Below, one piece after another: positions 13,401-23,466 of a stretch of DNA of 64,000 nt (within the stretch, counting starts at the first letter, position 1; each line of letters opens with the position of its first letter). A program made the position numbers and the translations under genes. The notes below the pieces were generated by a model. It did not search any database and was not told the DNA's origin. It saw only the letters and a program-made list of their open reading frames with translations. This stretch comes from Paracentrotus lividus (lineage: Eukaryota > Echinodermata > Echinoidea > Camarodonta > Echinidae): positions 22,936,052 through 23,000,051 of the forward strand of contig CALNVZ010002974.1 in the NCBI GenBank assembly GCA_940671915.1, given 5' to 3'.

Positions 13401-16400
13401 GATGGCAGCCTGCATAACTACAGTCTAGAGATTAAATTTAACACAAAATTTATGTGATTCCAGAATACTACAACATGCTAAATCAAGCTGGTCCATGCAT
13501 ACTCTATGTTAACCCGCTGGGGACTGAGCCCGAATATATTCGGGCTGAGGTCTATGGGAAATGTGTGTTATAGTCAAATCAGCTCGTCTCCAACAGGTTA
13601 AGGAATTTCATAGATTGGACAGAGTGTATCTACCCATTACATGTAGGCTTCATTGTGCTTATTAATCATCGAGTCTTTTTCATACTAGATCATGTATTTT
13701 TATAATTGTTCCATCAAACAAAAATAGTAGAAAAGTATACATTGAAGACAATAGGCCTAATCTTCAAAATGCCTGTAGAGGATTGCAGTTTTGGGGTTGT
13801 TTTTTTTTGTGTGTTTTTTTTTCAAGACAATAGGGTGACTGCTTCAAACATGTAGCCAAACCACAAAGTTCACCATCAATAGATGGCAAAAAGAACGGTA
13901 AAATAATTGAACACATTATTGGGAGATATGCAGATATTTGTATGCTCGGGTCAAGGCCTGCTTTCCTAGTATCAAACAAAAAGAGATGGAATATTATTCA
14001 CCACATTCTATGGCAACTTCCCAAGAATATCAAAGGTCAGTGCATTAATACAGAAACATTTACGTCATAGATTTTTATGATCCTGTAATCGGGCGACAAA
14101 AGACACGATGGGGGCAGTATGATTACAATGCCGAACAGTGGTGGTAGGTACGTAGGTACAACGTACAATGCCCTCCCTGCTCAGTAAAATTCACTATTAA
14201 AGGCATCTCCTATATGTAATATAGCCTCAGAGATGTGAGTGACCTACATGTACTACATGTAGTACCCTACACACGCATACATGTACAACGAAACTCGGGC
14301 TTATAGGCCCCCTATAGGTTTTTGTGCACAAATAACAACAAAAAATACTAATTCAAATACTTATTTAAAATGATTTGCCCTTTAAATACATTGTAAGTAA
14401 TATTCAGAAGTCAAAATATAAACATCCACAGTCATATGAGTTGAATGAAAACTGGTCTGTATGAATTTAGAAAATAAAATCTACACTATTTTCTGATGCT
14501 CATCTATTTGAAAGAAAAATGTTTGCATATTTTGTACTTCCACACTTTTGACCTGTGCACTAAAATTAAACCACAGAAATATAGAGATGTTATATGGATT
14601 TTCTTCTTCTTTTTTTTTTTACAGCAACACAGTATGTAAACTTCCTTCTCTCGATTATGACAAAATGATTAATGTAATTTAATTCTCATGGAAAATATGG
14701 AGAAGATGATATATGACAATGGTAGGCCTACATTGTATCTGTACACATTTGATTACACAAAAAGAATAATAAAACTTTTTTAAAAGTCACCAAAAAAAAA
14801 GTACTGTATTTTTTTATTTGGTTTATATCAACGAGTGTAAACTTTACTCCGATTTAAAACAAGCACTCTTCAAATCTCTTTATTAATCACTGGTTTGATG
14901 TGTATGTATATTCAACAAGTATACAAGTTCAATAAAAGCAGTGAATTAGTCATTGAAAATTTGAGAAAAATACATTTAAATACAAATAATAACGCTAATT
15001 TATTTTTAGATTTTTGGTAAATTTACGGTAATATTGAATTTCTTTTACAGCTAGCTTTCATTTTTGCTGTTTGATGATAATAACTACATGTTCATTTCAC
15101 TGAGGGAAGGATGTCCCATTATTCAATATTCTATGTTTTCTATTTTAGAAAGTTGTCATGAGGCAGAAAAGGAAAATTATGAGCAAGAAGTGACTTACCA
15201 ATTGGTATTGTCTTTCCTTCAATTTTGTCTGTCCACCCAGCATAATACCTTGAAATATGAAACAAATTACTAGTATTAATTTACATATTGGTACCACACG
15301 GATATGGCAATAAAGCTACAGTTATATGTAATATACTGTATTTGTTGTTATTTTCGCGCGATTAATTTTTCGCGCTTAGAGGCCTCAAAACATATTTGTG
15401 GGTTCTTAAATTCGCGCTGCATTTACGTACGAACGCAATTTAACCTATGAACAGCATGCATAAGAAAGCATGCTCATATATTCGCGTGTTTTTAAATTCG
15501 CGCCGTACGATCTTTGCGCGAAATCCGCGAAAATTAATGTACCGCGAAAATTTCCACGTTTACAGGTACTAGGTATTTTGGGAAATTTGGGTATTCTAAA
15601 GGTGAGGCGCAACATGATATTATAATATGATAAAGATTTAGACGATGGAAAACAGTAATACATTCCATAAGATTATGCATAGAGAGGGAACGGTAGAAAT
15701 TTTAGGATTAGTAATAGCTGAAACATTGCATTATTACTCGAGGCATGTGATCCAGGCGAGTCCTTCAAAGGCACAGTAAATATTTTGAGATTTAAGGGGT
15801 CTGGGGGAAAACATCCAATAGGGTCAAGCTATTTTTTTTTTCCGACTGTACCATTTTTTTTTACACAGACTGTATATTTATGTACATAATCTTACAAGTT
15901 AATGCCCCCATTTGCACTTACGTTTATGCATTGGGGGCCACAATTACCCCAAGTGACATTTTCAATTTGATCCCTCTTTACAGCTCTACTATTGAATATA
16001 TTCAGGTGGAAGTTTTTTGTTGTGTTTCTTAGTTCCTATAGTTTCTGTTTGAATCAAAATTTCATCTTAAATGATTTTAATTAATGATATCACACCCCAA
16101 ATAAAAAAGCAGACTTGCCACTTTCCAAAGAACAGAATTTTTTTTAGGCTCCCCTAAACACACAATTTGAAGTAAATGGCTGATTTTTCTCATATAATAG
16201 TAGGAAGAGTTTTGCTAGGCATGTGTAAAAATTTATTTATCATTGTGTAATGCAGCAAGGTATCATAAGCTCTCAAAGACAAAGGGGCCATAATTACCCC
16301 GGGGCCACAACAGCCTCTCCTATTTGCTCGAAGATTTGCAATTTTTTTGCGTAATGGTCTGAAACAAAACACAGCGATGACTACTTATAGATAATACTAT

Positions 16401-18081
16401 GACCATTACATTTTATGCCTTATATCTCTTTTTTTAATACATGGAGTGAGTATATTGGAGAATATCATCTTCTTATTATATATTACCTGTAGCATTTCAT
16501 TGTGAGAGCAAGATCTCCTGCCATGGCAACATTAAATGGTTTCCCATTGTCAAGAGTTTCCAAGCTCTGTAAAAATAAGACCAATATATCAGAATTAAAG
16601 CCACTTGTAAACTTGATGGAATTACATCATGTAGACACTTACGTTCTTCCAAAAAACAGAAATATGTGTTACCAATTCTCTATGGAACTAGGTCAACATA
16701 TGCTATGATATAATAATCATTGATAAATGTTTAAGTGTATCAAAAGAGTATTATGATGAACAAATTTTGTTTGATACTCACAGCAAGATAGACCACATCT
16801 CTCTCAATGAGATCAGCAAGCTTGTTGAGAAGGCGCCCTCTTTCTGAGGCATCCATTGTACGCCATGGAGAGCCCAGGCGAAACGCCTCGTTTGCAGCGT
16901 GATAAGCAATGTCTACATCTGCCTGCAACCAAATCATGACAGTACCAATGAAAGATCATTATCATGAATTTTAAATGAATGAACTAAGAAAATATATTTT
17001 AGATTATTTTCATTCTCTTGGCTGCATCTGCATAGCAAAAACAATGATAGGCCTAATTAAATAGGGTTTAAATCTCAAGATTTTGATCTGTTATCAATAG
17101 TTAACATTTCTATATGCTGGCAAATTATATCCAAAAGGTTTTTTTTTAAGTCTGAAATTTGAAATCAAAATATCCAATTGAAAAGATGTATCTCAGTCAT
17201 TCAAAAATGGGTTCACAATTATTTCTACAATTTTCATAATCCGTTCTATAGCTTATTTTAAAGGTTTAATATATTTAAGCTTATTATATTCAAGCTAATC
17301 GGGCTAAAGGGGCAACATATTTATTTTTATCAAAAGACAGATAATATTAAGATATTACCTTGTCAGCTTCTGCTACATCAGTAATGAGTTCTTCAGTAGC
17401 TGGGTTGAAGGTAGGGAACGTCTTTCCACTTTTAGCATCCACCCATTCATTGTTGATGAACAACTGTTAATATTAAAGATAAAAGAAATAACATTTTAAT
17501 GTATTTAAACCCCTTAATTACAACAAGTGCAGTGATTTTGGAAAGGGGTGTGAGAGGGGTGTGAGAGGGGCGTGACAGGGGCGTGAGAGGGGCATGAGAG
17601 GGGCATGAGAGGGGCATGAGGCAGACATGTAAGGAGGAAATTAGAATAAAGAGGAAATGAATTTGTAACATTACCAAATGGAATCAGATGTGAAGAGGCA
17701 AAGTCTAAGAGGCGAGATTGAGATAAATTTGCCCTGGATAACGGAATTATGATAGTTTTGTCCGTCTGCAAAAGCTCTACGAATCAACTCAAGTGCACTC
17801 AAAAACGAGAGTCTATACCATGTCTATACCGTATACGAAACGCGGCGACTGCCTGAGGGTAAGACTGCATTAATAAAAGGATATCAGATACATTGACTCT
17901 TGAGTAGTATATCCAAACATTCAATATTTGCTACTAATAATATACGCACCTTGTTGAAATAGATGTCGGGAGATACAATAGGTTGTGGGGCAGCTGCTGT
18001 CGAATATAGGCTAGAGTTTCTGAAGGTCCTTGCAAGAGCAGTGGCACGATTTGGCCTCAATATTCCTCTCAAGGCGAACAT
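4425..18081 (-). CDS. ALDH2: Mitochondrial aldehyde dehydrogenase, ALDH2 type (14 exons, complete)
   Basis: NAD+-dependent oxidation of acetaldehyde and other aldehydes to acids in the mitochondrial matrix (family knowledge). Coding exons in gene order: 17950-18081, 17359-17463, 16782-16922, 16487-16566, 15199-15248, 12553-12614, 10645-10773, 10107-10220, 8795-8894, 7993-8177, 7050-7214, 6419-6576, 5409-5523, 4425-4457. All junctions are GT-AG and the exons sum to 1569 nt, giving 522 residues plus TAG; human ALDH2 has 517. The start is the first Met of exon 1; residues 1-27 carry five Arg and no acidic residue, as in a matrix-targeting peptide. Visible motifs: IIPWNFPLL (Asn192), [12 protein letters not shown] (Lys215, Glu218), FTGSTE (266-271), LELGG with general base Glu290, [11 protein letters not shown] with catalytic Cys324, and C-terminus [14 protein letters not shown]. 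Nothing looks broken. ALDH1B1-like naming is the only real alternative. Confidence 0.96.
5089..5398. mobile_element. MITE, 'GGCC..TATTC' family, abutting an ALDH2 splice donor
   Basis: Ends GGCCTGTATTCACA and TGCGAATATGGGCC are imperfect inverted repeats. A second, longer inverted pair lies inside (5125-5162 against 5313-5352, with GTGACACAATC and GATTGTGTCAC cores). It is non-coding and lies in ALDH2 intron 13, 4 bp from the donor at 5403-5408. The terminal sequence is shared with the element at 25715-25824. Confidence 0.7.
6150..6288. mobile_element. Short TIR element in ALDH2 intron 12
   Basis: CGGGAGGGTGTTTCATGA on the left faces TCATGAAATGCTCCCC on the right. A TTGTCAG/CAGTTGTCAGTGAGAAT pair inside is also partly symmetric. 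About 139 bp, non-coding. A similar 'GGTGTTTCAT' start appears at about 26866. Confidence 0.5.
7687..7760 (+). repeat. tRNA-like unit (SINE head or tRNA pseudogene)
   Basis: The segment ends with a perfect T-arm, GTGGG-TTCATAT-CCCAC, followed by CGCTGCCA, which pairs with GCAGC at the 5' side. The D and anticodon arms are degenerate. It is probably the tRNA-derived head of a SINE rather than a working tRNA gene. It lies in ALDH2 intron 10. Confidence 0.45.
8935..9012. repeat. (AAT)n plus 'GCGCT' dispersed repeat
   Basis: About eight AAT triplets are followed by AAAGAGCGCTCAAGGCGCTT. The same pairing of an ATT/AAT run with a 'tatatagcgctt' word occurs at 18575-18632, 19425-19470 and 63146-63197, which points to a common dispersed element. 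Confidence 0.6.
9531..9675. mobile_element. MITE of 145 bp in ALDH2 intron 8
   Basis: AAGGCGCGGCCCCACTGGC (9531-9549) faces GCCAGTGGGACCGGGCCTT (9657-9675), 17 of 19 matched as inverted repeats. A second inner pair uses 'attgcggatt' type words. Non-coding. Confidence 0.75.
10331..10441. repeat. Poly-G, poly-T and poly-C runs in ALDH2 intron 7
   Basis: About 16 G, then about 25 T, then about 10 C within 110 bp. They probably belong to one decayed repeat insertion. Runs of this length are prone to sequencing error. Confidence 0.85.
13513..13597. mobile_element. Mini TTAA-flanked palindromic element (85 bp)
   Basis: TTAA at 13509-13512 and 13598-13601 flank CCCGCTGGGG and CTCCAACAGG, which are imperfect inverted repeats. 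A perfect palindrome, GCCCGAATATATTCGGGC, lies inside. Size and TTAA suggest a minimal piggyBac-type MITE. Intron 5 of ALDH2. Confidence 0.55.
15335..15568. mobile_element. CG-rich MITE ('cgcgaaaattaat' type) in ALDH2 intron 4
   Basis: Left end TTATTTTCGCGCGATTAATT faces AATTAATGTACCGCGAAAAT on the right; the interior repeats TTCGCGC words in both orientations. It is a clear CpG-rich island in AT-rich intron DNA. It is non-coding. Confidence 0.6.
17544..17621. repeat. Minisatellite, 12-bp unit, about 6-7 copies
   Basis: Repeats of GGGGYRTGAGAG (for example ggggcatgagag) in ALDH2 intron 1. Antisense frames read it as a Pro/Leu/Ser repeat, which is not a protein. Confidence 0.9.
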
Positions 18082-18574
18082 ATTTTAAGAAAGTTCAGGT
18101 TAATATCGGAGAACTCAAACACAGATATCACGTCGACAGGTGCAGTGCAGATCGTGTTATGATGAATCTTGCCTACATGTAGTATAAGCACATCGCGCGC
18201 TGTGTGCGGTACGGTATGAAATGCCTTTTGTGATTATAGTCAATCAACCGATGATGACCGATGATGAGTGGCGCTTCTCTCTATGGAAATTAGATTGTTT
18301 TGTCGTCTGTTTGTGTTTGTTTTTGTTTTTTGTATTTTTTTTTTTTCATTTCATTTTGTTTAGTTTTGTTTTTATTTTTTTTGCAGGCATTTAATATGAA
18401 GGTTTTTTGTTTTTTTTAACATTTTGACATTGTACAGAAACAATATACCCAACCAAATTCAGCTAAATTATACAATATAGGCCTACTGTAAATTGATTAA
18501 ATTATGATTAATCAAATTATATAGATCTAGATTTAGTTAACACTAAAAAAGCTTAGAAACACCAAGGTGGATAT

Positions 18575-18632
18575 ATGTATTAAGCGCTATATAAATGTAA
18601 CTATTATTATTATTATTATTATTATTATATAA
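18575..18632. repeat. 'Gcgctatataaat-(att)n' dispersed repeat
   Basis: AAGCGCTATATAAATGTAAC is followed by about nine ATT triplets. The same arrangement recurs at 63146-63197 and in altered form at 8935-9012 and 19425-19470. Confidence 0.65.
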
Positions 18633-19244
18633 TAATTTAGCATAATCAATCCGATATTGACATCACGAACTTTCTCTAATAAATAATAATGAGGCAGTTG
18701 GTATGCTAGGAAATAAATATTTTATATTGCACATTTCATATTCATCATCAGACTATCATTCTTCATTCATCACTGAACTGGCTAACCCGGGGTAAATAAA
18801 ACAAATAAATAAAATAAACAAATAAAATTCATTTCTCCCTCAAACTTTTCAATTTTTGGCTGAACCTTGAAAACATGGACTCAGTATTTTTTCTAAATCA
18901 TTGTAAAAGATTTAAAATCTTATGTTTCTTTTTTTTTTGCCAATCATTCCGATTAAAACTATTGTAATTTTCTGATTGAAATTTGATCGACCTTGATTTG
19001 CTTGTGATTTGCCCGTGCCTGTAGCGCGTATCCAGATATCATTTACGCCCCCCCCCCCCCCATAATCCGAGGTGAGAAAAAAATATATACAATGCAAAAA
19101 AATGCCTTAAAAATGTATAAAATCACTCAAATGTTGTCAAATGTTAATATGAATATCTGTAAAGCATAGCATACCATGAAAAAATTTGATCAGAAAATTT
19201 TTCGCTCGCGCTCCGCGCTCGCATATTAATAATCATAATAATTG

Positions 19245-19420
19245 CAGGGGCCGCGGAGCCGGGGGGGGGGGGCTGGGGGGGCTGCAGCCCCACCACTTTT
19301 TTCAGCCAACGTGTACAAAAATGCAAAAATGACCATACATTTGTGATTTTTAGCCTGTTCAGCCCCCCCCCCCACTTTCGGCTCAGCCCCTCCACTTTCA
19401 AAAACGCTCCGCGGCCCCTG
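19245..19420. mobile_element. TIR element, 176 bp, 15-bp perfect ends and 5-bp duplication
   Basis: CAGGGGCCGCGGAGC (19245-19259) and its exact reverse complement (19406-19420) bound the element, flanked by AATTG on both sides (19240-19244 and 19421-19425). The interior has runs of 11 and 12 G/C and is non-coding. CAGGGGC ends recall hAT elements, although those usually make 8-bp duplications. Confidence 0.75.
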
Positions 19421-19679
19421 AATTGTATTTATATAGCGCTTATACTAGTGTTTCTAAGCGCTCTGGTGGTCAGGTTGACTTAAATAATAATTCATAGAAA
19501 TATAAATATATTACTAATACATTATAGATATATTCATATCTGGCTGGAATTCAAAGCCCCTCTCAGTTTTGCGCTTCCACATGTCTACAAATATTCTGCT
19601 TCAGTAAAAATAAGGAGTACAAATATTTTGTTTCAGGTTACAATTATTGAGAAAATGTTCAGCTCTGTAGAAATTTCTC

Positions 19680-20465
19680 TAATACTATTTATCCGTCGCG
19701 GAGACGAAATTTTTTTATCTGTCCCGGAGACGTCTCCGCGAAGTCAGGGTGCTATCTCACTTCGCGGAAACAAAATTGAGACAGATTTGCCAACATGGCA
19801 TTGTCTCCTCTCTTTCCGCGACGAAATCTTTTGTCCCACGTACAAAAGGTTACGTGGTACAAAGGACGGATTAGCCAGCATGCCATTGTACTAGATCTGT
19901 CTCCTGTAGCACACTTAATCTGTCGCGGAGACAGATATAGTGCAATGCCATGCGGGCAAATCTGTCTCAATTTTGTTTCCGCGACAGAATAGAAATTTCG
20001 TTTCCGCGACGGATAAATAGTATTAGAGACGTCTCCGAGACGTCTCGGAGACGTCTCCTGAATTCCGGAGACGGATTTTTTTTTCCACAAATTGTCGCGG
20101 AGACGTCTCTAATACTATTTATCCGTCGCGGGAACGAAATTTCTATTCTGTCGAGGAGACGTCTCCGCGACAGTGCATGAAAAGGGTCTGAAGAAGTCCC
20201 AAATCCGTCTCCGAAAATCAGGAGATGTCTCCGAGACGACTCCGCGACAATTGATGAAAAAAAATTCTGAAGTAGTCCCAAATCCGTCTCCGAAACGTCT
20301 CGGAGACGTCTCCTGATTTTCGGAGACGGATTTAGGACTACTTCAGACTTTTTTTATATATATTGTCGCGGAGACGTCTCGGATACGTCTCTAATACTTT
20401 TTATCCGTCGCGGAGACGAATTTTTATTCTGTCGCGGAGACGTCTCCGCTAAGTGAGATAGCACC
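19680..20465. mobile_element. Nested palindromic foldback element built on GGAGACGTCTCC
   Basis: Outer inverted repeat GGTGCTATCTCACTTCGCGG (from 19748) against CCGCTAAGTGAGATAGCACC (to 20465). Inside, GGAGACGTCTCC-type palindromes, 'tccgtcgcggagacg' and 'aatactatttatcc' words recur in both orientations at least seven times. The 62 bp just left of the element (19680-19743) is a direct copy of its right end (20391-20452), so two copies overlap or were fused. Frames through it are repetitive Arg/Ser-rich artefacts. Confidence 0.75.
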
Positions 20466-20815
20466 TTAGTCCACTCCCTTTACAAAGGGCTGAAAGATTT
20501 CCTTGTGATTCAAGAGAATCACACAAGAGCAGACTGCACAAGAGTGTTTCTCTTTTACACAATTTGAGCAGACCTATATGTTTATATTGTTCAGTATAAT
20601 GAGATTTAATTAAAGTAATGTACAACTTGGGATAAATGGACTTAATCTCAAACATCTCATCAGTAATAGGAGTGGATTGCAGTCGGTTGGAGCAGCTTTT
20701 GGGGTTCTTTTCTCTTCCTCTAATGGTAACTGCAAGTAGTATTACCGGGATTGTAAATGGAAATAATTTTGGTGTTTTATATTTGGACATTTGTGTTTAT
20801 ATCTTACAATTTTAG

Positions 20816-21674
20816 AATGCACAGAGTGAGAGGAGTGTTCAAGCCATTGAAGCAGTATATGGGACCAACTACGAGTATGGAACTATTGCCAACTTACTGT
20901 GTAAGCTGATCATTGATTAATTATTTGGATGGATAAAAATTACACTAAAATCTTTAGATGTAATTGCAGGGGTAACCATTTCTCATATGCTATTTCACCA
21001 CTTCCAAAATAATTATATGTAAATTGACTTTCCAATTCTACTTTTAGATAATAAGATTTCCATCTTTCAATTTTTGGGGACAAAAATCAAGAACTAAAAA
21101 AAAAAGAAACAACATCAAAACCATCCCCGACAGTATTCTATTAAAACTATCAACTTATTTAACATAGTCAAATGTCCTGTTGTCAAATAAATGCTATTTG
21201 ATGAAAGTGGGAAAGTGTCATGGAGGCCTATGTATAAGTCAATATGTTCCCATGAATATACATAGGTTGCTGAAAACTTGTTTAATACTTCAAGGCCCTG
21301 TTGCTAGAAACTGTTATGTCATGATTTAGTGTAACCATGACATAAACGCTCGCATCATCTGTTGCTCAATAAAAGTTTCTAGCAACATATACTGGATTTT
21401 GTATGACAAGTAACGCATATTCTTCCACCAATTTTTTTATTATTTTTTTTTCCAATTTTTTTTTTTCTTATTTTATTTCGAAACAGACATATCATCAGGA
21501 AGCTCTATAGACTGGACCTATGAAGATGCTCACATGCTCTACTCTGCCGGGGTGGAGCTCCGTGACAAGGGTCAGTACGGTTTCCTTCTCCCAGCTGATC
21601 CGATCGTTCCTACTGGCGAAGAAACAGCACAGGGAGTCAAGGAGTATACCCTCTTTATCCTCAATAACCAGTGA
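20816..21674 (+). CDS. 3'-terminal two exons of an M14 zinc carboxypeptidase (A/B type), 5' part absent
   Basis: Exons 20816-20900 and 21487-21674 join in frame (donor GTAAGC, acceptor ACAG) and end with TGA, giving about 91 residues. They match the C-terminal end of the carboxypeptidase A/B fold: [13 protein letters not shown], then [11 protein letters not shown], then [15 protein letters not shown], where the Glu of ELRD is the family's catalytic general base, then a final helix with the pattern [13 protein letters not shown]. The zinc-binding HxxE motif, the substrate-binding Arg residues and the propeptide lie upstream in this family and are not found between 18082 and 20815, the whole gap to the divergent ALDH2 gene. 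The pieces seen have no stop and intact splice sites. It may be a truncated duplicate, a gene with distant exons, or the product of a misassembly. An AATAAA follows 112 nt after the stop. Confidence 0.85.
21292..21382. mobile_element. Small palindromic element between the carboxypeptidase exons
   Basis: GCCCTGTTGCTAGAAACTGT on the left faces AGTTTCTAGCAACAT on the right, and GTTATGTCATG faces CATGACATAA inside. It lies in the intron between the two carboxypeptidase exons. Confidence 0.55.
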
Positions 21675-21785
21675 TGTGTCTCATCTTCTACTTCCTCACA
21701 ATTCTTTGGTGTAAGCTAAGCACCGATATAACAGTCTCATCCCTTTATAATGAGGTGCTAAGGACAAAGCCAAATACATCCCTTA

Positions 21786-21791
21786 AATAAA
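21786..21791 (+). promoter_or_regulatory. Candidate poly(A) signal after the carboxypeptidase exons
   Basis: AATAAA 112 nt downstream of the TGA at 21672-21674. Spacing is normal for a 3' UTR, and its presence supports these exons being a true gene 3' end. Confidence 0.45.
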
Positions 21792-21949
21792 ATATATGTA
21801 CAATGAACACATGGGCACATAGAAACATGTTTAAAATTAGAACCTGGAGAGTTGCCTCGGTTATCACGAGATCTCATTGCATCTGTGCTCGCTATAATAG
21901 GAGTTAACTGTAAAGTTTCCTTAAGTTCTCTGACAAAAGGTTCCAAGCA

Positions 21950-22165
21950 AGGTGAAAAAAAAAAAGATATTTCATGTAACCCAATCATGTACAATCAAGT
22001 ACATCAATATGCTACGCGAAATGCTTCTGCTCTCCACTTACCTAAAGTGAGGAAAAAATTGGCCTTTAACACATTAGCTAATACTGGACCTTGGTAAAAC
22101 TCTCTGTAAGCCCATCTGTATTTAAACCTGTACTTAAAGTCCACCTCCTTGACAATTACTGTGAC
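21950..22165 (+). mobile_element. LINE fragment: C-terminal end of reverse-transcriptase ORF
   Basis: The frame encodes YNQVHQYATRNASALHLPKV and then KLAFNTLANTGPW, matching the conserved tail of CR1/L2/jockey-group LINE ORF2 (consensus like IHNYNTRN...GPxxWNSLP). It breaks after GPW and is then interrupted by other repeats. 22600-23137 looks like the matching 3' UTR and tail. Confidence 0.65.
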
Positions 22166-22191
22166 TCTCAAAGTATTATAATATAATACTT

Positions 22192-22248
22192 TGATGGTCA
22201 GATTGCTATCATTTACAATAATTGTAAATGATAGCAATCTGACCATCA
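22192..22248. repeat. 57-bp perfect palindrome
   Basis: Two 28-bp arms (from TGATGGTCAGATTGCTATCA to its reverse complement) around a single central A, with no mismatch. It sits at the 3' break of the LINE ORF fragment. It could extrude as a cruciform or mark a very young foldback element. Confidence 0.9.
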
Positions 22249-22560
22249 AGCGCGGCGATTTCATGTTACGACTGGGGGACGGAAACACCCGAAAGTGAAA
22301 AATAGTACACTACAAATTCGCATACTTCGCACATTATACAGAAACCAATGAAAATGTTTGCGAGCGCGAAGCGCGAGCCGAAAATTTTGCCTGTATAATA
22401 ACATTTAGCATGGTATTGACATACATTTTACCTCTTTATTAGCTTCACAAGCTAGTCACTACATAAAAATATGTTAGCTTAAAATCGAGGGGACACGTTC
22501 CCCACCCCCCCCCCGCGGGCCTTCCCCCCCCCCCCCCGGGATCGCCGCCATATGCTGACC
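22249..22560. mobile_element. Unclassified repeat insertion with 'gcgagcgcg-agcgcgag' word and poly-C ends
   Basis: Contains GCGAGCGCGAAGCGCGAG followed by CGAAAATTTT, the reverse complement of a word at 19195-19223, and ends in runs of 11 and 14 C (22506-22539). It probably separates the LINE ORF fragment from its 3' UTR. The boundaries are unclear. Confidence 0.4.
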
Positions 22561-22599
22561 ATGATGTATGGTTTTTCTTTTCCTTCTACTCTAACGCGA

Positions 22600-23137
22600 T
22601 TTTTTTTTCCAGATTGTCACCCTTTATCCCTTGTCAGTTTGTATTCTATTTGTCGTTTGTCATTATTTGTGCTGTACTCTTTCTCATTTTTATTCCCCCC
22701 CCTTTTTTTTTTTTCTGTCTTGTGCATGTCCCAAGTCCTTTCCTTATTGTACATGTATATAGCCTTTCTGCTTCTGTTATGCCAAACCCCTTTTATATTA
22801 TCCTATGTATCATAAGTATTTGAGTAGTAAAAGTATTTTTACTCATAGTGCACTTTGATTCGCTGATTATAAATGCATCACCGGAAATTTTCGGTGAAGA
22901 GGGGACCCTAAAGCCTACACGCTAGGGTCTCCTCATCTTTCTTTTACAAGACATTGTCTTCATATTTTTGTTTACTTAATTTTACTATCATGTATCAATA
23001 TAAACCTGATGGAGTTTGAAATTAATGTAATATTCTGTCCTACATTGTATAAAACATGTGAAAGAAGGATCAATAAACATGATAAATATTTATCTTACCT
23101 TGTCTTGTCTTATCTTATCTTATCTTATCTTACCCTG
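22600..23137 (+). mobile_element. LINE 3' UTR with (TTATC)n tail
   Basis: Ends with a CAATAAACATGATAAATATT segment and a TCTTA-type pentamer array (about 23088-23137), the tail style of CR1/L2-like LINEs. A GAGGGGACCCTAAAGCCTAC / AGGGTCTCCTC hairpin lies at about 22897-22935. Same orientation as the ORF fragment at 21950-22165. Confidence 0.6.
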
Positions 23138-23466
23138 TAAAAAATGTGCCTAAAATTACAACAACAAAAAATGTCAATATAATATCATAATGCTTTATCA
23201 GTCAAATTCAGTTCAATTTCAAAGCAGGTCTCGCATGCCATCGTCTCGTTTTGTTCGGAACATTTCTCATAATTGTGGAATTCTACTTCAGATAGATTGC
23301 ATGATATCTCACGTAGATCTACCACAACGGTAAAAGCCAGCATATCATATGATGACCCAAAACTATTTGCATTGCTGTCCATACTTATGATTATTTTTCA
23401 TTCAAATTATGGTTGCATAAATTTAAAAAAAAACAACAAAAAACATATTTCGAGGACTGCATATGA

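Larger units (their letters stand above)
4458..17949 (-). other. ALDH2 introns: sizes and contents
   Basis: Thirteen introns from about 215 bp (16567-16781) to 2584 bp (12615-15198). Other large ones are 10774-12552, 15249-16486 and 8895-10106. They are AT-rich and hold the repeats listed separately: MITEs at 5089-5398, 6150-6288, 9531-9675, 13513-13597 and 15335-15568, a tRNA-like unit at 7687-7760, a minisatellite at 17544-17621, and poly-G, poly-T and poly-C runs in 10331-10441. I see no nested gene except a coding-like stretch at 8458-8652, described under findings. Confidence 0.8.
18082..20815. other. Intergenic region between divergent ALDH2 and the carboxypeptidase fragment
   Basis: Must contain the ALDH2 promoter (immediately right of 18081), but no TATA box is evident. 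Otherwise it is repeats: T-rich DNA at 18300-18420, (ATT)n at 18600-18632, poly-C at 19049-19060, a 176-bp TIR element and the palindromic element at 19680-20465. No exon of the carboxypeptidase was found here. Confidence 0.65.

Noticed and set aside
17447-17771. Pro/Leu/Ser repeat frames in ALDH2 intron 1
   Set aside because: Produced by the 12-bp minisatellite at 17544-17621.
19628-20281. Several overlapping frames on both strands with RRRL and SETSPR repeats
   Set aside because: All derive from the palindromic GGAGACGTCTCC element.
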